From NCBI GenBank assembly GCA_964645705.1, contig CAZYAB010000004.1, positions 62,001 through 126,000 on the forward strand: DNA of 64,000 bases, given 5' to 3'. Under the pieces are notes generated by a model. That model was not told the DNA's origin. It saw only the letters and a list, made by a program, of their open reading frames with translations, and did no database searches. Positions 25,808 to 32,764 of the stretch are shown here, piece after piece (the first letter of the stretch is position 1; every line of letters starts with the position of its first letter). The DNA is from CAXGTL01 sp964645705. GTDB taxonomy: Archaea > Nanobdellota > Nanobdellia > Woesearchaeales > CAXGTL01. A program made the position numbers and the translations under genes.

Positions 25808-26677
25808 TTAAGCTTCTGCTAATGCTTCATACCCCTTAAGATCTTTTTCTAATTCATTAACAGCATCTTTATTAATTATTATTGCAGGCAATGTACTTGC
25901 CAATAATTTTAAATCTTTTCCTAATGCTAATGCAATTAAAAAAGGTGAAAATATTACACGGAAAAGCGAAAAAGGATTAGGAATATCATAAATTTCATCA
26001 CCATAATCAGTCGTTGCTATTACCTCTCTATTTTTCAAATATTCTTTGTAAGTACTGAACGGATTTCCTATTGTTTTTAAAAAATCAATTATGTTGATTG
26101 AATCCTTTATTTCAGATGAATTTAATTCCACTTTTTTATTTTTTGTTTGTAATTCGTCTCTTATTTCTTTAACTTTCATCTCTGCAAGAGTAAGACCCTT
26201 TTCAAAAACACCAGGACATTCTTTTATACTTTCAAGTAATTTAAAAATAATTAATTTTTCTTTATTAACAGCTTTGATAAATTTTTCCCACTTCCCTTCT
26301 TCAAGATATTCAACTTGGTCTTCAAGATTATTCTTCAAATCCTTTAATGTACCATAACTTATATCTCTACAAAGACCACAAACTTCTATTACTTCCTCAA
26401 ATACTTTTTCTTTACTTAATTCTTTTAATTTTCTAAATGCTAAATTCCTGTTATTTTTTGTTTTCTTAAACCATTTAATAATTCTTTTAATCATTTTAAG
26501 TTGTCTAGATGATGGATCTTTTCCATTTTTTACATTCTCTAACAATTTGTTACTCTTTTGTTTTATTTGTTTTTTTTTTGATTTATCCCATCTATTATAC
26601 AATACTCCTGCTCTATTAATTCCTTTATTTAAAAGATCAAAATATGAAAGAAGTTCTTTAATTTCATAATTTTTCAT
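25808..26677 (-). CDS. Hypothetical helical protein, 289 residues
   Basis: Unrecognised, mostly alpha-helical and strongly charged protein with several lysine/glutamate-rich helices. One hydrophobic stretch (about residues 237-262, FRVIFSPFLIALALGK...LASTLPAIII) may be a membrane segment or buried helix pair. CGLCRD near 98 is a lone C-x-x-C. AGGTGAT four bases before the ATG at 26677 fixes the start; the GTG at 26686 is part of that site. It converges with the MBL-fold gene, 25 bp apart. No function is proposed. Confidence 0.6.
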   Translation of the reverse strand: MKNYEIKELLSYFDLLNKGINRAGVLYNRWDKSKKKQIKQKSNKLLENVKNGKDPSSRQLKMIKRIIKWFKKTKNNRNLAFRKLKELSKEKVFEEVIEVCGLCRDISYGTLKDLKNNLEDQVEYLEEGKWEKFIKAVNKEKLIIFKLLESIKECPGVFEKGLTLAEMKVKEIRDELQTKNKKVELNSSEIKDSINIIDFLKTIGNPFSTYKEYLKNREVIATTDYGDEIYDIPNPFSLFRVIFSPFLIALALGKDLKLLASTLPAIIINKDAVNELEKDLKGYEALAEA

Positions 26678-26786
26678 TAATATCACCTTTTATTTTTTGT
26701 TAATGATAATAAGTTAATTTCATATATAAATATTTGTATAATCTTAAATATACCTGCATATTATCCAAATAAATAATTAAACTAAG

Positions 26787-26993
26787 TCAATAAACCTTAA
26801 CACCTTTTTTCTTTAACTTATGCCTCAACAACTGATCTTTTCTCCATTCTATAATAAAGTCTTGAATTATCTTTACACAAAGCTTTGCACGCGAACCATA
26901 TATTCCTTCGATCTTAACAATCTTATCCATTTCATCACAAAGTGGTTTTGGTAAGTTCACAGCTCTGTACTGACCTAATCTTTTATAACCCAT
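26787..26993 (-). CDS. Ribbon-helix-helix-like DNA-binding protein
   Basis: Protein of about 68 residues. The N-terminal strand YRAVNLPKPLCDEMDKIV followed by a helix, a turn with GIYGSRAKL and a second helix matches the ribbon-helix-helix fold of CopG/NikR-type regulators. The basic C-terminus may be disordered. GGGGG nine bases before the ATG at 26993 is the likely ribosome-binding site; ATG at 27002 is the alternative but has no spacing. It is divergent from the structured RNA at 27057 and could regulate either side. The same protein type occurs at 32245. Confidence 0.7.
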   Translation of the reverse strand: MGYKRLGQYRAVNLPKPLCDEMDKIVKIEGIYGSRAKLCVKIIQDFIIEWRKDQLLRHKLKKKGVKVY

Positions 26994-27030
26994 AATTATC
27001 ATCCCCCTATATGCACTAGTTGCATTAATA

Positions 27031-27038
27031 ATATATAA
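27031..27038 (+). promoter_or_regulatory. TATA-like box upstream of structured RNA copy 1
   Basis: ATATATAA about 22 bp upstream of the first base of the closing stem at 27057, suiting plus-strand transcription of the RNA. The sequence is symmetric enough to serve the divergent ribbon-helix-helix gene as well. Confidence 0.4.
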
Positions 27039-27056
27039 ATCTTTTTAAAAATACAT

Positions 27057-27157
27057 GTGTGTATGGTGCCTGTAAGGCTAGTGAGCACCTGATATTATTA
27101 TCAGGTCTTTTCATGTGTACTTATTGCGCTTGAAAAGTGCGAACGAACCATACACAC
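27057..27157 (+). ncRNA. Structured RNA of a three-member unknown family, copy 1
   Basis: The closing stem P1 is a perfect 11-bp inverted repeat (27057-27067 with 27147-27157). Inside it a 3-bp hairpin GCC-UGUAA-GGC (27068-27078) is followed by UAGUGA and a third element closed by GCAC/GUGC (27085-27088 with 27137-27140). That element contains hairpins CUGAUA/UAUCAG and CUUUUCA/UGAAAAG. GAACGA joins back to P1. Copies at 43282 and 60343 keep the same layout and joining bases but have unrelated P1 sequences that still pair, which is strong covariation. UGA opposite GA beside the third stem resembles a kink-turn (L7Ae-type) site and occurs only on the plus strand, so plus orientation is preferred. 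Confidence 0.75.
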
Positions 27158-27294
27158 AGAAATCACTATTGATATTCTCGAACCTATATTCTTCATATTG
27201 GTAATATATTTATCTTAATTCCACTATATATAGAAACATGGGATGAGTAATTCATTATATTTACTAAATTACAGCATCATTTTCTATTACAAAA

Positions 27295-30135
27295 ATGATA
27301 GATGATTTTAAACAAACAATAGGAAAACTCAAAAAAGAGCTTTCAAATAAGTCAGAAGTAGATGACACTATACAAAATCTTATTGAAAACAATATTTATC
27401 AAAGATATAAAGACACACCATACAAAGACGCAGTCACAAAACTAAGAAATATAGTAAATACTGTTTTTAAAACAAGATCAAGGCTTTATTTTAATAGATT
27501 AAAAAAAATTACTAGAAACCTTTACAAAAATAAACTAGATTTTGCAGGACAACAATTAGATAATTTATTATCAGAACTAAAATTCTTATTTTTCACAGAT
27601 TTTATTTATCATTATTTTGATATAAACCCCAAGATAAATGATTATGTTTATGATTATTTATCAACAGACTTTATTGAACAATCAAAAATAACTCATGACA
27701 TAAATCCTGAGAAGTTCATAAAAACAATAGAACAAATCAAAGATTATGATTTACACTTTTGCAAAGATGAGTTCTTAGAAATCATTCAAGCAATAATAGA
27801 AAAGGATAAATTACAGTACGAAGTATCATTAGATGATTTATCTAAATCAATTTCAGGTAAAAAGATTCATCTTGATGAACTTTTAATCTCCTCTGCAAAT
27901 CATAAATCAATTAAGAATTACAAAAAAAGTGCAGATTGTTTAGAAAAAATACTAGAGACAGATAACACAAACCCAAATATATTTTACAAACTAAGTGAAG
28001 ACTACCTTAACTTAGAAGAATATGAAAAAGCTCAAGACAATTTGTTAAAAGTAATTCATTTAATAGAATCTAAGCAAGAATTAACAGACGAAGAAGAACA
28101 CAGATTAATTGATTCTTACAATAGATTGGGTTTTTCTTATATAAAACAAGCAAAGAATTTTTATAAAGTTGAAAAAGAAGAAGCTTTTGAAGGTTATTGT
28201 GATAATTTATTCAGAGCAATCAAAGTATTAAAAAATACAAAAGACAAATATGAATCAAATGTTAAAGCTTATTATCTGTTAGTTTCTGCTTATCTTTATT
28301 TATCAGATTATTATGAAAAAAGAAAACAAATAATGATAGAAAATCCGTATGATGTTGAAGAATCATTAAGACAGAAAAAGATACAAGAATGGGATGAAAA
28401 ATTAAAAAGTGCAAGCAAAAAAGCAAGAAAAATAGTAAAAGATATATTAGATTCTAAAAAGACAATAAAAACAGAAAAAGACAATAAACCTTATTTTGAG
28501 TATTACCCAGATCTTGATTCTAGGCGTTTTTTATTTCACCTAAATCCTTTCTTAGATGTAGGCATTACTTTAAAATGTTTTGATAAATCAGACTTAGATA
28601 GGGCTGAGTTAGAAGACGACATTCTAGATATATTAAGAGAACCATCTAAATATACTTGTTTTAGAGATGGAAATACTTTAGAAACACCAAAATCTTGGAT
28701 ATTAAAAGATATAGATAACAAAGTTGTTTTAGTAGAAGAATATATTCCTGAACAAAACATGTTTAGATATTTTAAACATCTTAATCATAGATTTATTAGA
28801 AAGACAATGTCTGGGAAACAGTTGACAAATCTTAAATTATCAGAATTAGAATGGATAATAGATATTACAGCACAGCTTCAAATATATCTTACTCAAAAAG
28901 TAGAGTCTAGACAAGTCGAGTATGATTATTATACAAATGGTTTCAAATTGAGGTTCATAGATCAATTAGAAAAATACCAATATTTATTAGAAAAACAAGA
29001 AAAGTGGACAATATCAGATGAACAAAGAAATAGATTAATAGAACTTCATAAAAGAGATATCAATGATTGCATACTTTGCAATAAACCTCCTTTTGAAACT
29101 TACTTACATTTATTAAGCGTTGATGCAAATTTGAAAAATTTTTTAAAGAATAAGAAAAAGATTGATTTAGAAATAAGGGATAAAAAAATAGCTGTCATTG
29201 ATCCTATTTCAGCAATTGAGTTTGCAACAGGTTTTTTGTCAGAAGAAGACGAACAATATTTGCATTACAGATGGTTACTTAACATAATTCAAGAAGATTT
29301 GGAAAATCCGCAAGAGTTAAAAGGAAATATAGGAATAATTCAAGAAATTATCAATAAATTAGTTCCAATTAAGCAAGAAGTAATAAAAGATTTAGATGAT
29401 TTATTAACACAAAGTTATAATATAGATAAAGATAATGAATCAGAATACAAAGACTACAGATCTAGATTCAGTACAACGATAGATAAATATATTTCTAAAG
29501 ATGATCAAAAAGAATACAATGACTTAATCAAATTAGTTGGTGTTGATAGACATTTAGCAATTGCAGCTGATAAATTAAGAGACATAAGCAGAATAAAAAA
29601 AGCAACAGAATCTTTTGTTAGTGAACATGAGGAAGTTGGAAAATTTGTTGAATCAATTTTTAATTATCCTGAAGAATGCAAAGCTTATAGAAACAAGGTA
29701 ATTGATTGTTGGTCAGGAATAAATAAAAATATAGGACAAATAGTATTAGACTCTCTTTGTAAATCAGACACAATTAATATTACTGATTTTTTTATGGAAT
29801 TTTTTCCCTCTATTACAGATACAATAACTCTTAACAAAATAACTAAAACCCTTATGACATCTGTTGAAGCTTATCACGATTTTAAAAGATTCCAGCACAG
29901 TTTCAAAATTGAACTTAATAAGAACAAAATCAAAGACGAAATTAGAGAATATTTACTTAGGCAGGATGATATTGATTCTAATTATCATTACTATTTATAT
30001 CATTTGAAAAGAGCAAGAATAAATATGGAACAACTAGGATTATTTGATTTTAGAAATAAACTCCAAGAAGCATATGGTTTTTGGGATTTCAGAGGCGATA
30101 GAAATAACAATGGAGATGGTAAAAATGCAATATGA
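27295..30135 (+). CDS. Large TPR protein with kinase/phosphotransferase-like domain
   Basis: Protein of 946 residues, not assigned to a known family. Residues about 200-345 contain TPR-like helices (for example NYKKSADCLEKILETD, NPNIFYKLSEDYLNLEEYEKA). Residues about 395-640 resemble a degenerate protein-kinase or aminoglycoside-phosphotransferase fold: hinge-like VLVEEYIPEQNM near 479, a catalytic-loop-like SVDANLKNFL near 609 (D-x4-N kept, the usual HxD histidine missing) and IAVIDPISA near 633 in the DFG position. The rest is helical. The following PHP gene starts inside its last 11 bp, so the two are made together. The kinase-like reading is inference from three motifs. Confidence 0.6.
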   Translation: MIDDFKQTIGKLKKELSNKSEVDDTIQNLIENNIYQRYKDTPYKDAVTKLRNIVNTVFKTRSRLYFNRLKKITRNLYKNKLDFAGQQLDNLLSELKFLFFTDFIYHYFDINPKINDYVYDYLSTDFIEQSKITHDINPEKFIKTIEQIKDYDLHFCKDEFLEIIQAIIEKDKLQYEVSLDDLSKSISGKKIHLDELLISSANHKSIKNYKKSADCLEKILETDNTNPNIFYKLSEDYLNLEEYEKAQDNLLKVIHLIESKQELTDEEEHRLIDSYNRLGFSYIKQAKNFYKVEKEEAFEGYCDNLFRAIKVLKNTKDKYESNVKAYYLLVSAYLYLSDYYEKRKQIMIENPYDVEESLRQKKIQEWDEKLKSASKKARKIVKDILDSKKTIKTEKDNKPYFEYYPDLDSRRFLFHLNPFLDVGITLKCFDKSDLDRAELEDDILDILREPSKYTCFRDGNTLETPKSWILKDIDNKVVLVEEYIPEQNMFRYFKHLNHRFIRKTMSGKQLTNLKLSELEWIIDITAQLQIYLTQKVESRQVEYDYYTNGFKLRFIDQLEKYQYLLEKQEKWTISDEQRNRLIELHKRDINDCILCNKPPFETYLHLLSVDANLKNFLKNKKKIDLEIRDKKIAVIDPISAIEFATGFLSEEDEQYLHYRWLLNIIQEDLENPQELKGNIGIIQEIINKLVPIKQEVIKDLDDLLTQSYNIDKDNESEYKDYRSRFSTTIDKYISKDDQKEYNDLIKLVGVDRHLAIAADKLRDISRIKKATESFVSEHEEVGKFVESIFNYPEECKAYRNKVIDCWSGINKNIGQIVLDSLCKSDTINITDFFMEFFPSITDTITLNKITKTLMTSVEAYHDFKRFQHSFKIELNKNKIKDEIREYLLRQDDIDSNYHYYLYHLKRARINMEQLGLFDFRNKLQEAYGFWDFRGDRNNNGDGKNAI

Positions 30136-31042
30136 TTCACTTGAAGATTTTCTTGAAGATGATGGTGGAAAGGTTGACTTACATTATCACATTGATGAAG
30201 GTGCAGAAGATCCATTAAAAGAATTTGAAAAATGTCTAAGAAGAGGTTATGATGTTGTTGCATTTACAGAACATAATTCTGTAGATGGTTTGCTTAAGAT
30301 TAGTAATTCATTAGAAAATATAAGAAATCTTAGAAAACATTATAATAAAAATACAAGAATAATACCATCAATAGAATTAACTTCAAACATTCCTAGTAAA
30401 AAATCTGTTTCTGACAAAGGAACTAATAGAATCCATATCTTGGGTTTAGGCATAGATTTTAAAAATGAATATTTTCAAACTGATTTAATAAGATATCAAG
30501 AAATAGATAATATTAGGACAAGGGAAATTTTTAATAACATTGCTCAACACGTTCAAAATGAAACAGGAGAACAGATATCTTTTGGTGATTTTCTAGATGC
30601 AAGAGATTATATTCACTATACTACTGGAGATTTAGTAGAGTATCTATGCAAACAAGTGTATAAAGGAAGAGGAAAAGAGAATCATATTAAAAGAAAGTAT
30701 TTACACTTCACATCAAAAACATATGTGGGTCATGATAAATCTCTTAATGTTTACAACACCATTGCTTTTGTCAAAAAATATAGAGGCATACCTATTATTG
30801 CTCATCCTGATAATTTATCAAAACAAGATTTATATTGGTTAAAGACATTTGGAATTCAAGGCATAGAAGTAGTAAGTTATAGATTTAGCAAAGAAAAAAG
30901 GCAAGAATTATATGAATGGGCAGTAGATTTAGGATTGTTTGTTATTGGTGGAAGTGATGGAAAAATAAAAATATTTAAACCGCTTCCAAAAAGAATAATA
31001 AAACAATTTGTATTAAATAATAAAAAATTAAATTACTTGTGA
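30125..31042 (+). CDS. PHP-domain metal-dependent phosphoesterase
   Basis: Protein of 305 residues with PHP-superfamily motifs in order: VDLHYHIDEG near 17, VVAFTEHNSVDG near 45, IIPSIELTS near 80, HILGLGIDF near 104, PIIAHPDNLS near 225 and VIGGSDGK near 279. These provide the metal-binding histidines and aspartates of TrpH/histidinol-phosphatase-like enzymes. GGAGATGGT a few bases before the ATG at 30125 sets the start, overlapping the TPR/kinase-like gene by 11 bp, so a shared pathway is likely. The substrate is unknown; the family acts on phosphate esters and nucleotides. Confidence 0.85.
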   Translation: MQYDSLEDFLEDDGGKVDLHYHIDEGAEDPLKEFEKCLRRGYDVVAFTEHNSVDGLLKISNSLENIRNLRKHYNKNTRIIPSIELTSNIPSKKSVSDKGTNRIHILGLGIDFKNEYFQTDLIRYQEIDNIRTREIFNNIAQHVQNETGEQISFGDFLDARDYIHYTTGDLVEYLCKQVYKGRGKENHIKRKYLHFTSKTYVGHDKSLNVYNTIAFVKKYRGIPIIAHPDNLSKQDLYWLKTFGIQGIEVVSYRFSKEKRQELYEWAVDLGLFVIGGSDGKIKIFKPLPKRIIKQFVLNNKKLNYL

Positions 31043-31044
31043 AC

Positions 31045-31953
31045 TCACAACTTTGATATTATCAAAGCACCCAACATATTATATATAACTTCAACAATAG
31101 TACATAGGTGGAATAATACTTTTAATTCCTCTCTCTTTAATTTACCAAACAATTCCTCCGATCTGCAATGAAGCTCTGTTTTCTTTTTTCCAAATTCAAC
31201 TAGTTTCTTTAACTCAAACTTATAAAAAAGATCATAAAATGATTTGAGATAACCATTTGTATCTTGAAAATGTTTTATAACTTCATTACTTAGTTTTACA
31301 GGATTTTTAGTTAAATGCCGTGCAATTTCATTATACAGATCACCTATTTTCTCAAGTTCTTCAGTAATATAATAAACAGTAGACGTTTTATTAACAGGAG
31401 TATACCCTTTTTTATTCAATATTCTTCTACAAAAATCTGTAAATTTATTTATATTAACATCTCTAAGAGTTATACTTTTCACATCATCAACATCCCCTCT
31501 TTTAGACGCATCTAAAAGATCATTTCCCATTGCAAGCAAAAACAAAAATGTTCTTCTAAATAAAGTGTCAAATTCTTCATACATTGCATGAGTTATTTTC
31601 TTGATTGCAACGTTTCTTTTACCTTCATTAACAATGGCTAAGCCAATACAAGAATCACTCATTATTTTTTGAACTTGTTTTAATTCATCAGATGAATTAA
31701 ATATCACATTTATATCATCATATCCTGATTTATAAGCAGCTGCAATTATTCTTCTGATCATAGGATCTAAACCAGAAATATCAAGTTTAATACTTTTTGT
31801 AGCATATCCTTTTTCAGTTGAGATTATCAAAGAACCATTATTTTGTTCAACATTAATCTCATCCCCTCCTTTTAACCCATACTTTTTGACCCATTTAGCA
31901 GGCAAAGTAATAGTATGAGTACTGTGTCCTTGTTTTATTATCTTTCTTCTCAT
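31045..31953 (-). CDS. phoU: AbrB-PhoU fusion, phosphate-uptake regulator-like
   Basis: Protein of 302 residues with an N-terminal AbrB/MazE-type swapped-hairpin DNA-binding domain (about 1-50: IIKQGHSTHTITLPAKWVKKYGL) and PhoU-type helical bundles over about 110-300. Archaeal proteins of this layout are annotated as phosphate uptake regulators. No pst transporter genes lie in the window, so the target is unknown. It converges with the PHP gene with a 2-bp gap. Its upstream spacer is shared with the ribbon-helix-helix gene at 32245. Confidence 0.88.
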   Translation of the reverse strand: MRRKIIKQGHSTHTITLPAKWVKKYGLKGGDEINVEQNNGSLIISTEKGYATKSIKLDISGLDPMIRRIIAAAYKSGYDDINVIFNSSDELKQVQKIMSDSCIGLAIVNEGKRNVAIKKITHAMYEEFDTLFRRTFLFLLAMGNDLLDASKRGDVDDVKSITLRDVNINKFTDFCRRILNKKGYTPVNKTSTVYYITEELEKIGDLYNEIARHLTKNPVKLSNEVIKHFQDTNGYLKSFYDLFYKFELKKLVEFGKKKTELHCRSEELFGKLKREELKVLFHLCTIVEVIYNMLGALIISKL

Positions 31954-32244
31954 ATACAGGCACCCCCAATATGCTCAATATAGTAAAACAGAGCTTACAC
32001 TAAATCTATTTACAATTATATTCCTAGTAAAACAAGTATATATATTTTTCGAAACACTAGTGATTATTTTAAATAATACAATCAAAATAAATCCGTGATA
32101 TTTCCAGCCCCTATACTAATTAAATTCAACAGTAACAACATCACTATTGATAATATGCTTCCTTATTTTATTCTGTGATCAAAACTATATATTACCCTTA
32201 CCAAGTATATACTGTAAGCATGCAATAAAAGAGGTTACAGAAAT
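31954..32244. promoter_or_regulatory. Divergent spacer before the accessory block, with a candidate operator
   Basis: A 291-bp AT-rich region between phoU and the ribbon-helix-helix gene. Rightward, ACTATATATTACC (about 32184-32192) is a plausible TATA region. A dyad at 32197-32218 with outer arms CTTAC/GTAAG and the perfect 10-bp palindrome AGTATATACT (32204-32213) falls on the expected transcription start, a typical autoregulatory operator site. Leftward, TATATATA near 32038-32045 may serve phoU. No RNA gene was seen. Confidence 0.45.
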
Positions 32245-32454
32245 ATGAGATATGTCAATGTACCATTACCAAAACCAATTATAAAAAAAATAGATAAGAT
32301 TGTCGCAGATCAAGAAAATGATTTCAGGTCAAGACCTGATTTTATTTTACACCATATAAGGATTGCACTGCAAAACAGAGTTGGTCAAAATCAACTACAA
32401 AATGTCTATCCAATGCCCGTACTGCGGCAAAGCACAAATCAAGGTTCCTTATAA
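32245..32454 (+). CDS. Ribbon-helix-helix transcriptional regulator
   Basis: Protein of 69 residues. The strand MRYVNVPLPKPIIKKIDKIV plus helix, then DFRSRPDFILHHIRIAL, is the classic archaeal ribbon-helix-helix pattern. The tail is polar. GAGGTTACAG precedes the ATG. It is the first gene of the plus-strand accessory block and overlaps the next small ORF. A palindrome at 32197-32218 lies just upstream, so autoregulation and control of the block are plausible (inference). Confidence 0.8.
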   Translation: MRYVNVPLPKPIIKKIDKIVADQENDFRSRPDFILHHIRIALQNRVGQNQLQNVYPMPVLRQSTNQGSL

Positions 32455-32569
32455 AAAAGGAACCCAAGATGAACTAGTGTTAAGAATAGAGTTTCTTGAA
32501 TCACAGCTACATAAGCTAATGAAATCCAATATGTCATTAAGACAAACCTTGGGGAAGGTGTTAAAATGA
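32402..32569 (+). CDS. Small C-x-x-C protein, 55 residues
   Basis: Begins MSIQCPYCGKAQIKVPYKKG and continues as a single amphipathic helix with heptad character (LVLRIEFLESQLHKLMKSNM). One C-x-x-C pair is present, so a zinc site would need dimerisation. It overlaps the ribbon-helix-helix gene by 53 bp in another frame and lacks a clear ribosome-binding site, but its stop overlaps the next small gene (ATGA), which supports translation. A TTG at 32363 would lengthen it. Function unknown. Confidence 0.5.
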   Translation: MSIQCPYCGKAQIKVPYKKGTQDELVLRIEFLESQLHKLMKSNMSLRQTLGKVLK

Positions 32570-32685
32570 TCATAGAATGTCCGAAATATAGAAAAAACAT
32601 GAAAAAAATACTTTATCCTAAATTTAAGAACCAAAAATATCAGCTTACTAAAATGATGAGGTTAGGACTAAAAAATGCAAGTTGA
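32566..32685 (+). CDS. Very small basic protein, 39 residues
   Basis: A short ORF with GGGGAAGGTG five bases before its ATG, and a start codon overlapping the preceding stop (ATGA). Both signs favour real translation. The product begins MIIECPKYRKNM and is lysine-rich with one cysteine. It may be a peptide partner of the regulator or a leader peptide. Nothing more can be said. Confidence 0.45.
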   Translation: MIIECPKYRKNMKKILYPKFKNQKYQLTKMMRLGLKNAS

Positions 32686-32734
32686 AATAGAATCAACTTA
32701 AAATTCAACTGTTAAAATTATTTTTTTTCACAAA

Positions 32735-32755
32735 AGTATGCAATAAGTACATACT
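32735..32755 (+). promoter_or_regulatory. Inverted repeat upstream of the double phosphoesterase gene
   Basis: AGTATG and CATACT flank nine bases, ten bases before the GTG at 32765. The core GCAATAA recurs near 32221, just 3' of the palindrome before the ribbon-helix-helix gene. Both could be sites for that regulator; this is tentative. Confidence 0.3.
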
Positions 32756-32764
32756 AAAACAAAG

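Noticed and set aside
27057..27157. Mobile miniature inverted-repeat element explanation for the three RNAs
   Set aside because: Terminal inverted repeats of one element family should be similar in sequence; here they differ fully while internal single-stranded bases are conserved, which fits RNA and not a transposon. No target-site duplications were seen.
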